Source: Antarctobacter aquimaris (GTDB lineage: Bacteria; Pseudomonadota; Alphaproteobacteria; Rhodobacterales; Rhodobacteraceae). Taken from it: a stretch of DNA of 64,000 bases. The notes below the pieces were generated by a model. It ran no database searches, had not been told where the DNA came from, and was given only the letters and a program-made list of their open reading frames with translations. This document shows, one piece after another, positions 1-8,997 of the stretch. How positions within the stretch are numbered: position 1 is the first letter of the stretch; the number at the start of each line of letters is the position of its first letter. The position numbers and the translations under genes are program-made. The DNA is taken from NCBI RefSeq assembly GCF_900184945.1, contig NZ_FXYF01000013.1:1-64000 (forward strand). Direction: 5' to 3'.

Positions 1-1
1 C

Positions 2-214
2 CGCGCGCACCGCCCCGGCCTTCCCGCCCGGATCGACGCCGACGCGGAGCTTCGCGCCTTCATCCTCGCCCGTATCGACGCCTTGACCTTCCCCCAGCTC
101 GAAGGCGAAGTGGCCAAGGCATTCCCGTCGGAACGCCGCGTGCGCAAGAGTGCAATCCACGCCTGGTGGCAGAAGCACCGCGACACCCTCGCGGCGAAAT
201 CCGGTCCGAGATAG
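2..214 (+). CDS. C-terminal fragment of a hypothetical protein
   Basis: An open frame enters from the left edge and ends at TAG (212-214), giving the last 70 residues. The fragment is charged and helical-looking, with the segment AFPSERRVRKSAIHAWWQKHR near its end, which resembles the second half of a small helix-turn-helix. Short phage or transposon DNA-binding proteins can look like this, but I do not recognise a family. The following 200 bases before the next gene hold no gene I can support. Confidence 0.4.
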   Translation, partial: RAHRPGLPARIDADAELRAFILARIDALTFPQLEGEVAKAFPSERRVRKSAIHAWWQKHRDTLAAKSGPR

Positions 215-420
215 TCCGGGCACTGCGAGGGTAGTCCGGTATCAAACCCTCTGAAACCGTAGGACAGACTATGTGAATACTAACAGCTGCCCCCGTCCCG
301 GACCAGGTCCGGGACTCCCCCGGAGGTATTTTCACCAAGAAGAAGCACAGGCGCGGGGTTTGACGGCGGCGCGCGAGCCGCGTACTTGATCGCGCAACCG
401 CAATCAGGACCGGGCCCGCG

Positions 421-1278
421 ATGCTATACCCCACTGCCTCCGCCTGGCGCGACGCGCCGTCGAAACGAGTGGTGCTCTACGCCATGTCGGGCCTGGGCAA
501 GACCCATGTCTCGAACCTGCTGCGCGACTGCGGCGACTGGTTCCACTACTCGATCGATTACCGCATCGGCACCCGCTACATGGGCGAATACATCGCCGAC
601 AACGCCAAGCGCCACGCCATGCAGGTGCCCTTTCTGCGCGACCTGCTGCTGTCGGATTCGATCTACATCGGCTCCAACCTGTCGTTCCACAACCTGACGC
701 CGGTCTCCACCTACCTGGGCAAGCCCGGCAACCCGGACAAGGGCGGCCTGCCGATGCAGGAATACCGCCGCCGGCAGGGCCAGTTCGAACGGGCCGAACG
801 GCAGGCGCTGCTGGACACCGGCTATTTCATCAGCCGGGCGCAGGACCTCTACGGCTACCCGCATTTCGTCTGCGACACCGGCGGCAGCATCTGCGAATGG
901 GTCGACCCGGAGAACCCTCAGGACGAGATCCTGACCGAGCTCAGCCAGCAGGCGCTGATGGTCTGGATCCGCGGCAGCGAGGAACACACCGAGGAGCTGA
1001 TCCGCCGGTTCGACAAGGCGCCCAAGCCGATGGCCTACCGCGCCGATTTCCTCGCCGATGCCTGGGCGCGCTACCTGTCCGAAAAGGACGTGGCCGAGAA
1101 CCGGGTGGACCCGGACGCCTTTATCCGCTGGACCTATGCGCAGGCGCTGGCGCATCGCCAACCGCTGTATCAGGCGATGGCGCGCAACTGGGGCGTGACT
1201 GTCGAGGCGGGCGATATGGCCCGCGTCCGATCCGAGGCGGATTTCACCGACCTGATCGCCGCGGCGCTGCCGGACTGA
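421..1278 (+). CDS. P-loop ATPase-like hypothetical protein
   Basis: A 285-residue protein with a P-loop at residues 21-28 (AMSGLGKT) right after a predicted beta strand (VVLY), as in small nucleotide kinases and AAA-type ATPases. No clear Walker B or partner domain is recognised. It ends 60 bases before metA on the same strand, so the two may be cotranscribed. The ATG at 421 follows a weak AGGA-type site; an ATG at residue 22 would cut into the P-loop strand and is less likely. Function unknown. Confidence 0.75.
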   Translation: MLYPTASAWRDAPSKRVVLYAMSGLGKTHVSNLLRDCGDWFHYSIDYRIGTRYMGEYIADNAKRHAMQVPFLRDLLLSDSIYIGSNLSFHNLTPVSTYLGKPGNPDKGGLPMQEYRRRQGQFERAERQALLDTGYFISRAQDLYGYPHFVCDTGGSICEWVDPENPQDEILTELSQQALMVWIRGSEEHTEELIRRFDKAPKPMAYRADFLADAWARYLSEKDVAENRVDPDAFIRWTYAQALAHRQPLYQAMARNWGVTVEAGDMARVRSEADFTDLIAAALPD

Positions 1279-1338
1279 CCTCTTGCCGCCTGCCCGCCCC
1301 GCGCCTATCTGGACGCCGCCTCGTAAAAGGACCGACCC

Positions 1339-2274
1339 ATGCCGATCAAACTGCCTGCCGACCTGCCCGCCTTCGACGTACTCACCGGCGAGGGCGTCAT
1401 GGTCATGTCCGAGGACGCGGCGGCGCGGCAGGATATCCGCCCGCTGCGGATCGGCCTGCTGAACCTGATGCCGAAGAAGATCCAGACCGAGAACCAGTTT
1501 GCCCGGCTGATCGGCGCGACGCCCTTGCAGATCGAGTTCAGCCTGATCCGGATGTCCGAGCACCAGACCAAGAACACCGCCGCCGAGCACATGGAGAATT
1601 TCTATCGCCCCTTCGCCGAGGTGGCCGACACGGGCGAAAAGTTCGACGGGCTGATCATCACCGGCGCCCCGATCGAGCACCTGCCCTACGAGGAGGTCAC
1701 CTATTGGGACGAGCTGACCCAGGTCTTCGACTGGACCCAGAGCCACGTGCATTCCACCTTTGGCGTGTGCTGGGGCGGGATGGCGATGATCTACCATTTC
1801 CACGGCGTGCCCAAGCACATGCTGGAGGCCAAGGCCTTTGGCGCCGTGCGGCACCACAACCTGGCCCCCGCCTCGCCCTATTTGCGCGGGTTTTCCGACG
1901 ACATGGTGATCCCGGTGTCGCGCTGGACCGAGATCCGCCGCGAGGACGTGGACAAGGCCGGCCTGCCGATTCTGATCGACTCGCCCGAGACCGGCCCCTG
2001 CCTGATCGAGGACCCCTGTCACCGGGCGCTCTATATCTTCAACCACTTCGAATACGACAGCGGCACCCTCAAGGAAGAGTATGACCGCGACGTCGCCTCC
2101 GGCAAGCCGATCAACGTGCCCGCCAACTACTACCCGAATGACAACCCGGCCCTGCCGCCGCAGAACCGCTGGCGCAGCCACGCGCACCTGCTCTACGGCA
2201 ACTGGATCAACGAGATCTACCAGACGACCGCTTTCGACCTATCCTTGATCGGAACGGCCCCCGTGCGGGCCTGA
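1339..2274 (+). CDS. metA: Homoserine O-acyltransferase MetA (predicted acetyl-specific)
   Basis: 311 residues, full length for the MetA/HTS family, which acylates the hydroxyl of homoserine at the start of methionine synthesis in the cytoplasm. The catalytic cysteine lies in GVCWGG (C144), with H237 and E239 in NHFEYD; these equal E. coli C142, H235 and E237 after a two-residue insertion. The position that decides acyl donor (E. coli G111) is Glu here (E113 in TGAPIEH). Family knowledge says Glu gives acetyl-CoA preference and Gly succinyl-CoA, so the product is probably O-acetylhomoserine despite the usual succinyltransferase name. The 60-base leader shows no SAM-II riboswitch features. Confidence 0.93.
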   Translation: MPIKLPADLPAFDVLTGEGVMVMSEDAAARQDIRPLRIGLLNLMPKKIQTENQFARLIGATPLQIEFSLIRMSEHQTKNTAAEHMENFYRPFAEVADTGEKFDGLIITGAPIEHLPYEEVTYWDELTQVFDWTQSHVHSTFGVCWGGMAMIYHFHGVPKHMLEAKAFGAVRHHNLAPASPYLRGFSDDMVIPVSRWTEIRREDVDKAGLPILIDSPETGPCLIEDPCHRALYIFNHFEYDSGTLKEEYDRDVASGKPINVPANYYPNDNPALPPQNRWRSHAHLLYGNWINEIYQTTAFDLSLIGTAPVRA

Positions 2275-2293
2275 CCAAGACCGGGAGAGATAC

Positions 2294-3259
2294 GTGCGAC
2301 TACTGGGCGCCCTCATCGCGCTGGCGATCCTCGGCGGCTGCGCGGTGACGCAGATCCGCGCCGACCGCACCGAAAGCGACGCCGAGGCGCGCTGGCCGCC
2401 GGTGGGCCGTTTTGTCGAGGTCGACGGGCTGCGCGTGCATTACGTGCAGAAGGGGCGCGGCCCGGACGTGGTTCTGCTGCACGGCGCCAGCGGCAACCTG
2501 CGCGACTTCACCTTTCAACTCGTAGACCTCTTGGCGCGCGACTACCGGGTGACCGCCTTTGACCGGCCGGGCTTGGGCTACACCACGCGCGACGCGCGCT
2601 TTGCCGGGGCCTTCAACACGCGGGCCGAGACGCCACAGGACCAGGCGGCAATCCTGGCCAGGGCGGCGGCGCAGCTGGGCGTGACCCGGCCCGTCGTGGT
2701 GGGCCATTCCTACGGCGGCTCGGTCGCCATGGCCTGGGGGCTGGACCAGAACGCCGCGGCGGTGGTCAGCTTGGGCGGGGCGATCATGCCCTGGCCCGGC
2801 TCGCTGGACGCGCAGTACCAGGTGCTGGGCAGCGCGCTGGGCGGGGCCATCGTGCCGCAGTTCGTCTCCGCCTTCTACGACGAGGCGCGGGTGCGCGAGG
2901 CCGTCTCCGGCATCTTTGCCCCGCAGTCCGTGCCCGAGGGCTACCTCGATCACATCGGTCCCGGCCTCAGCCTGCGCCGCGACACGATCCGTGCCAACGG
3001 CCGCCAGGTCGCCGCCCTGCGCCCGGCGCTGGTCGAGATGTCGAAACGCTATCCCACGCTGACCATCCCGGTGGAGCTGGTGCACGGCAGCGCCGACACC
3101 ACCGTGGGCTACGAGATCCACACTGTTGCCGCGGCAAAACTGCTGCCCAACGCGCATGTCACGCGGCTGGAAGGCGTCGGCCACATGCCGCAGCACGCCC
3201 GCCCCGGCGCGGTGCTGGAGGCGATCCGCCGCGCGGCGCAACGGGCGGGCCTGCGCTAG
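2294..3259 (+). CDS. Alpha/beta hydrolase, predicted lipoprotein
   Basis: 321 residues starting at GTG after GGGAGAGA. The first 16 residues form a short lipoprotein signal ending in LGGC (lipobox, C16), so the enzyme is probably anchored to a membrane on the periplasmic side. The alpha/beta hydrolase fold follows: oxyanion strand VLLHGASG (61-67), nucleophile elbow GHSYGG (S139), an acidic residue in VHGSAD, and the catalytic His in GVGHMP. Substrate is not predictable. It follows metA by 19 bases on the same strand, but a metabolic link is not evident. Confidence 0.85.
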   Translation: MRLLGALIALAILGGCAVTQIRADRTESDAEARWPPVGRFVEVDGLRVHYVQKGRGPDVVLLHGASGNLRDFTFQLVDLLARDYRVTAFDRPGLGYTTRDARFAGAFNTRAETPQDQAAILARAAAQLGVTRPVVVGHSYGGSVAMAWGLDQNAAAVVSLGGAIMPWPGSLDAQYQVLGSALGGAIVPQFVSAFYDEARVREAVSGIFAPQSVPEGYLDHIGPGLSLRRDTIRANGRQVAALRPALVEMSKRYPTLTIPVELVHGSADTTVGYEIHTVAAAKLLPNAHVTRLEGVGHMPQHARPGAVLEAIRRAAQRAGLR

Positions 3260-3333
3260 GCGCCCCGCCGCGCGGGGGTTTGCACTGCCGCGCGGAATCC
3301 GCATAGTGCGCCAGACCATCTGACGAGGCCCCC

Positions 3334-4200
3334 ATGCTCCCCTTTGACGGCGCGATCTCCCGGTTCCATGAAAAAGACGCGCCAAAATCGGTGCGCGAGG
3401 CCATCGACGAGGGTGACAAGGACGACATCCTCGACCGCTCCTATCCCTACAAGGAGCAGATGAAGTCGAAAGACTACGACCGGCAGATGGACGACCTGCA
3501 AATCGAACTGGTCAAGATGCAGGCCTGGGCCAGGGACAGCGGCGCGCGCATCGCCCTGGTGTTCGAGGGGCGCGACGCCGCCGGCAAGGGCGGCACGATC
3601 GAACGCTTTCGCATGAACCTGAACCCGCGCGGCGCGCGCGTGGTGGCGCTGTCCAAACCTTCGGACACCGAGGCGACGCAGTGGTATTTTCAGCGCTACA
3701 TCCAGCACCTGCCCGCCGCCGGGGAAATCGTGTTCTTTGACCGCTCCTGGTACAATCGCGGCGTGGTCGAGCACGTGTTCGGCTTCTGCGACGACGCGCA
3801 GCGCGAACATTTCTTTGCCCAGGTGCCCGACTTTGAAAAGATGCTGGTCGAAGAGGGCATCCACCTGTTCAAGATCTGGCTCAACGTCGGCCGCGCCGAA
3901 CAACTGCGCCGCTTCCTGCAACGCGAAAGCGACCCGCTGAAACAGTGGAAACTCAGCCGCATCGACGTCGAGGGGCTGGCGAAATGGGAGGCCTACTCGG
4001 ACGCCATCCAGGAGACCCTGCGCCGCAGCCACACGCCCGAAGCGCCCTGGACGGTGATCCGCTCGGACGACAAGAAGCGCGCCCGCCTCGCCGCCATCCG
4101 CCACGTGCTGCACCGCCTCGACTACGCCCGCAAGGATCCCAAGGCGCTGGGCGACGAGGACACCCGCATCACCGGCGGCCCCGAGATCTGGGCGGCCTGA
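3334..4200 (+). CDS. ppk2: Polyphosphate kinase 2 (class I-type PPK2)
   Basis: 288 residues, the usual length of a single-domain PPK2. The enzyme moves phosphate between polyphosphate and nucleoside di- or monophosphates in the cytosol. Walker A is GRDAAGKGG (79-87); Walker B is FFDRSWYNR (134-142), both diagnostic of PPK2. The N-terminal extension before the kinase core is typical of one-domain forms. Only 14 bases separate its stop from the next start, a TetR-type regulator, so the regulator may be cotranscribed. Confidence 0.93.
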   Translation: MLPFDGAISRFHEKDAPKSVREAIDEGDKDDILDRSYPYKEQMKSKDYDRQMDDLQIELVKMQAWARDSGARIALVFEGRDAAGKGGTIERFRMNLNPRGARVVALSKPSDTEATQWYFQRYIQHLPAAGEIVFFDRSWYNRGVVEHVFGFCDDAQREHFFAQVPDFEKMLVEEGIHLFKIWLNVGRAEQLRRFLQRESDPLKQWKLSRIDVEGLAKWEAYSDAIQETLRRSHTPEAPWTVIRSDDKKRARLAAIRHVLHRLDYARKDPKALGDEDTRITGGPEIWAA

Positions 4201-4214
4201 AGCCCCCGCACCCC

Positions 4215-4835
4215 ATGATCAAGAAACGCGGATATCACCACGGCAACCTGCGCCAGGCACTGGTCGACGCCGCGCTCCTCTTGATCGAGGAAAAGGGCCC
4301 CACCGGCTTTACCCTATCGGAGGCGGCCAAGCAGGCCGGCGTCACCCCGGCCGCCGTCTACCGCCACTTCTCGGGCCGCGAGGACCTGATCGCCGAGGCC
4401 GCCCGCCAGGGCTACGAGATCTTCGCCGACGTGATGGACTACGCCTATGAAAAGGGCCAGCCCTCGGCGCTGGCCGCCTTCGAGGCGACGGGCCGCGCCT
4501 ATCTCGCCTTTGCCCGCAAGTACCCCGGCCACTACATCGCGATGTTCGAATCCGGCATCTCGGTCAACCACTCGCCCGACCTCGCGGCCGTCTCGGCCCG
4601 CGCGCGCGGCGTGCTGGAACGCGCCGCCGAGCAGCTGTCACAGCACATCCCGCCGGAAAAACGCCCGCCGCCGGCGATGTTTTCGGCCCACATCTGGGCG
4701 CTCTCCCACGGCGTGGTCGAGCTGTTCGCCCGCAACTCGCCCGGCACCCAGTCGCCCTTCCCGCCCGAGGACCTGCTGGAAACCGGCATCGGCGTCTACC
4801 TGCGCGGGCTCGGCCTGCTGCCGATGGACAAATAG
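4215..4835 (+). CDS. TetR-family transcriptional regulator
   Basis: 206 residues. The N-terminus has a TetR helix-turn-helix (about residues 10-55) with LSEAAKQAGVTPAAVYRHFSG as the recognition part. The rest is an all-helical ligand-binding domain ending LRGLGLLPMDK, similar to the TetR_C_33-like group. The ligand is unknown. It sits 14 bases behind ppk2 on the same strand, so it may regulate itself together with ppk2 or a distant target. No operator palindrome was seen nearby. Confidence 0.9.
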   Translation: MIKKRGYHHGNLRQALVDAALLLIEEKGPTGFTLSEAAKQAGVTPAAVYRHFSGREDLIAEAARQGYEIFADVMDYAYEKGQPSALAAFEATGRAYLAFARKYPGHYIAMFESGISVNHSPDLAAVSARARGVLERAAEQLSQHIPPEKRPPPAMFSAHIWALSHGVVELFARNSPGTQSPFPPEDLLETGIGVYLRGLGLLPMDK

Positions 4836-4900
4836 GACGCGACCCATGGCCATCTTTGGTCCAGCAATATCCTGGGGGAGTCGATGCGCAGGAATCGACC

Positions 4901-4913
4901 GGGGCAGCGCCCC
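4901..4913. repeat. GGGGCAGCGCCCC hairpin (dispersed element)
   Basis: A short perfect GC hairpin with an AGC loop, preceded by AATATCCTGGGGG at 4867-4879. The same arrangement (AATATCC-GGGGG box, then a GGGGGCAGCGCCCCC hairpin) recurs at 8966-9012, and the hairpin alone at 37669-37683. It lies between the TetR gene and the sulfotransferase gene and could act as a transcript end or be a dispersed repeat. Confidence 0.5.
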
Positions 4914-4934
4914 CGGCACGCGGCGGGGGATCCC

Positions 4935-5792
4935 ATGACCAAGACCTTCTTCCTGGGCCTCGGCGGCCAGAAATGCGGCTCAACCTGGATCCAGTCCTAC
5001 CTCGCGCGCCAAACCGGGTCAGACTTCGGCCGCCTCGGCGAATACCAGGCCTGGGAGCACCACTTGGGCGGCGTCTTTGCCCGCTACCGCGCGCCGGAAC
5101 CCTCGCTGCTGGCGAAACTGCGCGCCCGCACCAAGGTGGCGCTGGGCGCCCCCGAACCCGCCGCCCACCTGCGCTGGCGCCTGCAACAGGACGGTGACGC
5201 CTATTTCGACTATTTCGCCGGGTTGCTGGACCGCCCCGGGATCACCCGCACCGGCGACATCTCGCCCTCTTACGCGGCCCTTCCCGCGGCACGGCTGGCC
5301 GACCTGCGCGACCGCCTTTCAACACGAGGAATGACCGTCAAGGTGCTGTTTTCCATGCGTGATCCCGTTGACCGCATCCGCTCTCACATGCGCATGGAAA
5401 TGGACAAGGGCCGCCTGCCGCCCAGCACGGACAACGACACCCCGCTCGCCGCCTTCTATGCCGGCCCCGAGGCCGAGGCGCGCACCCGCTACGACACCAC
5501 GCTCGACGCGCTCGAGGCGGTCTTTGCCCCGCAGGACCGTTTCGTTACCACCTTCGAGACCCTGTTCACCGCCCACGGCATCGCCGAACTGTCACGCTTT
5601 GCCGACGTCCCGGTCGATCCGCAGGCCGGCATGCGAGCGGTCAACGCGCGGGCCAAGGGCAGCGGCGTGTCCGAGGACCTCGAGGCCGAGATTGCCCGGC
5701 ACTACGCCCCGGTCTACCAGGCCGTCGCCCGCCGACTGCCTCAGGTGGCCGAGGTCTGGCCCTCGGCCCGCCACGTGCTCACCACCGCATGA
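4935..5792 (+). CDS. Sulfotransferase family protein
   Basis: 285 residues from ATG 4935, preceded by GGGGGATCCC. The N-terminus carries the 5'-phosphosulfate loop of PAPS-dependent sulfotransferases (GGQKCGSTWIQSYL, about residues 9-22), and SMRDPVDRIRSH in mid-protein matches the 3'-phosphate loop. It should transfer sulfate from PAPS to a hydroxyl on a sugar or other acceptor. It converges on the minus-strand glycosyltransferase with a 14-base overlap. The next pair repeats this arrangement, suggesting a role in decorating a surface or exported glycan. Confidence 0.85.
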   Translation: MTKTFFLGLGGQKCGSTWIQSYLARQTGSDFGRLGEYQAWEHHLGGVFARYRAPEPSLLAKLRARTKVALGAPEPAAHLRWRLQQDGDAYFDYFAGLLDRPGITRTGDISPSYAALPAARLADLRDRLSTRGMTVKVLFSMRDPVDRIRSHMRMEMDKGRLPPSTDNDTPLAAFYAGPEAEARTRYDTTLDALEAVFAPQDRFVTTFETLFTAHGIAELSRFADVPVDPQAGMRAVNARAKGSGVSEDLEAEIARHYAPVYQAVARRLPQVAEVWPSARHVLTTA

Positions 5793-6816
5793 GCCCGCAG
5801 GCCAGCAACTGCGCCGGCCCCTCGTAACGCTCTGACTTGTCGTCCAGAAACCCGTCCGGCACCCCGCGCATCCGCTCCAGCAGTTCCGCGTAGTAGCGGT
5901 ATTTCGCGGCCGCGTTGGCATGCGCCCCCCAGGCCGTGGCGCGGGCGATCTTGTCGGCGAACTGCGCGGTAAAGACAAAATGCGCCACCGTCAGCAGGAC
6001 CTCCGATGACGGTGGCAGGTTGCCATAGTGCGACCCGGTCAGCCGGCTCTGCGCATCGCGCCGCACCAGCGGCACCTTGTGGCGCGGCGACTTCTGGAAC
6101 TGCTGCGCCTTTTTGGCGGCCGACGGCATCCAGACCCGGTGCCACCCCTTGCGTTCCACTTTAGGATCAACCCCGAACATCTTGAAAAGGCGTGCTGTCT
6201 TGGACTTTCCCATCAGGTCCGGCTGGGCCCCCGGCCGCAATTCGACCAGCCGCTCGGCCTGGAAATACGGATAGGCCGCCAGCAGCCCCTCGAAGCTCTG
6301 CGGCAACGCCCCCGCCAACCCCTCCGCCGAAGCCGGAAAGAACTCCACCACCGAGGCCACCGCCGAGGGCGCGCCCTCCGCCGCCAGCCGCGCCACCACC
6401 TCGGCCATCGAGGTCACGCCCGGCGGCAGGATCAGGAACTCGTCGGCGTCGACATAGCCGACATAAGCGCCGTCAAGGAACAGGTGCGGCAGGGCGATCT
6501 TGAAGTAGGTCCCAACGCGCTCCTCGCGCACCACGCCCTCCGGATCGCGGTAGTGCAGCCGCGCGCCATACCCCAGGTCCGACCGCATCACCACCACGTC
6601 CGGCTGCGCGCAGAGGTAGTCGAACGACCCGTCGTCGCTGGCATCGTCCCAGATCAGGAACTGTTCAAAGCCGATGTCGCGGTGATGCGCCAGCCAGGCC
6701 GGCAGGAACCCCATCTCGTTCTTCATGGTGGAAAACAGCGTCAGCCGCGCCGGATCGACCGCGCCCGACACCACCCGTGCCAGTTGTCCGGCCTCCTCGA
6801 TCCCGACCGTTTTCAA
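5779..6816 (-). CDS. Glycosyltransferase family 2/GT92-like protein, copy A
   Basis: 345 residues. Motifs are those of the glycosyltransferase family 2/DUF23 (GT92) group: FSTMKNEMGFLPAWLAHH near the N-terminus, IWDDASDDGS (nucleotide-sugar site) and YVDADEFL (DxD-like metal site). I place the start at TTG 6816 because copy B starts at the aligned codon (GTG, same following VGIE residues); the longer upstream frame has no family similarity. It is the paralogue of 7892-8932, with the first half nearly identical and the second half diverged. Confidence 0.82.
   Translation of the reverse strand: MKTVGIEEAGQLARVVSGAVDPARLTLFSTMKNEMGFLPAWLAHHRDIGFEQFLIWDDASDDGSFDYLCAQPDVVVMRSDLGYGARLHYRDPEGVVREERVGTYFKIALPHLFLDGAYVGYVDADEFLILPPGVTSMAEVVARLAAEGAPSAVASVVEFFPASAEGLAGALPQSFEGLLAAYPYFQAERLVELRPGAQPDLMGKSKTARLFKMFGVDPKVERKGWHRVWMPSAAKKAQQFQKSPRHKVPLVRRDAQSRLTGSHYGNLPPSSEVLLTVAHFVFTAQFADKIARATAWGAHANAAAKYRYYAELLERMRGVPDGFLDDKSERYEGPAQLLACGLMRW
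6242..6784 (-). repeat. Near-identical DNA segment shared by the two glycosyltransferase genes (copy A)
   Basis: These 543 bases align without gaps to 8358-8900 (constant offset 2116). By hand count about 18 positions differ, so identity is near 97 percent. On both sides similarity falls sharply although the proteins stay homologous. This is the N-terminal catalytic half of the glycosyltransferase. Confidence 0.85.
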
Positions 6817-7098
6817 CGCTGCCCGCCCCCTGCTTGTGACCGGCGTCACGCTACTCTGCCGGGCGCGGAGCAGGCAACCCCGCGCAGGCAAAGACGGGTC
6901 AAGGCAGGCCAAACGAAAGGCAACCGGTTCCGCGAATCGTGCCTGGGCGCGGGTGGACCCGCCCAGAAGGCGCAGCCCCCCGGTCAGCCGGGAACACATG
7001 CCGCATTTCATATGTGTTTTCCGCCGCCTAGCACCGCAACCGTGCATCCTGCGTCTCAGCGGGTTGCCCCATGTCACACCGAAAAAGTCAGGATCAAA

Positions 7099-7905
7099 AT
7101 GATCATCAGTTACAAGTACCGCTACATTTTCCTGCATTGCCGCAAGACCGCCGGCAGTTCGATCGCCGTCTCACTGGCGCGGGACCTCGGGCCGGACGAC
7201 CTGCAACTCTCCGGACTGTCCGAAACCCAGGCCGAGGGCATCCGGCTCACCAAACGAACGCACCGGGACGCTGCGGCGCAGCTGCGCGATGTCCCGCGTC
7301 TGCGCAACAGCCTGGCGCTACGCGGCCTGCGCGGCCGCAAGCTGAAGGATCACGTGACCAAGAAGCTCGTGCTCGAACGCTATCGCACCGCCTGGAACGA
7401 ACCCCAGCCCCAGCACGCCTACGCCAAAACCCTTGCTTCCGCCCTGCCCGAGGAATGGGCCAGTTTCGCCAAGTTCTGCGTCGTGCGCAATCCCTGGACC
7501 AAGACGGTCTCCGACTACTTCTGGCGGACAAAGAACCTCTCCACCCCGCTCAGCTTTGCCGAGTTCGTCCGCGCGATCGAGCGCGGTGATCCGATGGGCG
7601 ACATCGTGCGCCCGCGCTACCACGACAATTGGCCGCTCTACACCATCGACAACCAGATCGTGGCCGATCACGTCATCCGCTTCGAAACCCTGGTGCCGGG
7701 ACTGACCGACACCTGCGCAAGGCTCGGCATCCCCTTCGACGGCTGGCTGCCCCGGGCCAAGGGCAGTCATCGGCCCAAGACCGGCGCCAAGGCGGACCCG
7801 TTCCGTTTCTACACGCCAGAACTGCGCGATACGGTCGGCCGCCTCTACGAACGCGAGATTTCGACCTTCGGCTATACCTTCGACCGCGTGCTCACCAGCG
7901 CATGA
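7099..7905 (+). CDS. Sulfotransferase family 2-type protein
   Basis: 268 residues from ATG 7099. The N-terminal strand-loop YIFLHCRKTAGSSIAVSL is the PAPS-binding form seen in carbohydrate sulfotransferases of the Sulfotransfer_2 group (consensus HxPKTAGTS), and CVVRNPWTKTVSDYFW in mid-protein matches the 3'-phosphate loop. It is not closely similar to the sulfotransferase at 4935, so this is a second type rather than a copy. It converges on the second glycosyltransferase with a 14-base overlap, exactly as in the first pair. About 280 bases upstream carry no gene and probably hold divergent promoters. Confidence 0.82.
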   Translation: MIISYKYRYIFLHCRKTAGSSIAVSLARDLGPDDLQLSGLSETQAEGIRLTKRTHRDAAAQLRDVPRLRNSLALRGLRGRKLKDHVTKKLVLERYRTAWNEPQPQHAYAKTLASALPEEWASFAKFCVVRNPWTKTVSDYFWRTKNLSTPLSFAEFVRAIERGDPMGDIVRPRYHDNWPLYTIDNQIVADHVIRFETLVPGLTDTCARLGIPFDGWLPRAKGSHRPKTGAKADPFRFYTPELRDTVGRLYEREISTFGYTFDRVLTSA

Positions 7906-8932
7906 GCCCCAGGTCCACCAGCTGCTGCGGCCCGGTGTAGCGCCGGCTGTCCGCGTCGAGAAAGCCCTCCGGCCGCCCCTGCATGGCCCGCAGCAGCTGC
8001 GCATAGCCGTGGTACTTGCGCCCACCATGGGCGTGGCTGCCCTGCCGGATCGCGCGGGCGATCTTGTCGGCGAACTGCGCCGTGAAAACGAAATGCGCCA
8101 CCGTCAGCAGAACCGTCCCGGACGGCGGCAGATTGCCGTTGTGGCTGCCCACTTGCCAGCTTTGGGCATCGCGCCGCAGCAGCGGGGTCTTGTGGCGCGG
8201 CGATGTCTGCGCCTCCTGCGCCCGGCGCACCGAGGCGGGCAACCACAGGCGGTGCCACCCACGGCGCACAAGGGGCGGACGGACATCGTATCGCTGGTAG
8301 AGAAGCGCGGTCTTTGACAGGCCGTGCAGCCTGGGACGTGATTGACCGGGCAAAACCTCGACCAGCCGCTCGGCCTGGAAATACGGATAGGCCGCCAGCA
8401 GCCCCGCGAAGCTCTGCGGCAACTCCCCCGCCAACTCCTCCGCCGAGGCCGGAAAGAACTCCACCACCGAGGCCACCGCCGAGGGCGCGCCCTCCGCCGC
8501 CAGCCGCGCCACCACCTCGGCCATCGAGGCCACGCCCGGCGGCAGGATCAGGAACTCGTCGGCGTCGACATAGCCGACAAAGACGCCGTCAAGGAACAGG
8601 TGCGGCAGGGCGATCTTGAAGTAGGTCCCAACGCGCTCCTCGCGCACCGCGCCCGCCGGATCGCGGTAGTGCAGCCGCGCCCCGAACCCCAGGTCCGAGC
8701 GCATCACCACCACGTCCGGCTGCGCGCAGAGGTAGTCGAATGACCCGTCGTCGCTGGCATCGTCCCAGATCAGGAACTGTTCAAAGCCGATGTCGCGGTG
8801 ATGCGCCAGCCAGGCCGGCAGGAACCCCATCTCGTTCTTCATGGTGGAAAACAGCGTCAGCCGCGCCGGATCGACCAAACCCGACACCACCCGTGCCAGC
8901 CGCCCCGCGTCTTCGATCCCGACCGACTCCAC
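7892..8932 (-). CDS. Glycosyltransferase family 2/GT92-like protein, copy B
   Basis: 346 residues from GTG 8932, preceded on its strand by GGGAACGG. It has the same motifs as copy A: FSTMKNEMGFLPAWL, IWDDASDDGS, YVDADEFL. The C-terminal half differs from copy A in many residues (for example PRLHGLSKTALLYQRYDV against PDLMGKSKTARLFKMFGV), which may mean different acceptors. It pairs with the convergent sulfotransferase at 7099. Confidence 0.83.
   Translation of the reverse strand: MESVGIEDAGRLARVVSGLVDPARLTLFSTMKNEMGFLPAWLAHHRDIGFEQFLIWDDASDDGSFDYLCAQPDVVVMRSDLGFGARLHYRDPAGAVREERVGTYFKIALPHLFLDGVFVGYVDADEFLILPPGVASMAEVVARLAAEGAPSAVASVVEFFPASAEELAGELPQSFAGLLAAYPYFQAERLVEVLPGQSRPRLHGLSKTALLYQRYDVRPPLVRRGWHRLWLPASVRRAQEAQTSPRHKTPLLRRDAQSWQVGSHNGNLPPSGTVLLTVAHFVFTAQFADKIARAIRQGSHAHGGRKYHGYAQLLRAMQGRPEGFLDADSRRYTGPQQLVDLGLMRW
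8358..8900 (-). repeat. Near-identical DNA segment shared by the two glycosyltransferase genes (copy B)
   Basis: Partner of 6242-6784 with no gaps and about 18 mismatches by hand count. The abrupt ends inside homologous genes point to recombination between the copies rather than uniform divergence after duplication. Confidence 0.85.
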
Positions 8933-8997
8933 CCGTTCCCGCCCCGATGGTTTCTTCTGGCCCCAAATATCCCGGGGGGCTTGCCGCAGGCAAGCGT

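Noticed and set aside
1279-1338. SAM-II riboswitch before metA
   Set aside because: The leader is only 60 bases and lacks the expected conserved pairing and core sequences.
424-2187. Long minus-strand open frame opposite the P-loop protein and metA
   Set aside because: It is antisense to two clearly coding genes and is rich in residues (Gly, Val, His, Arg) produced by reading GC-rich codons backwards; no family motif.
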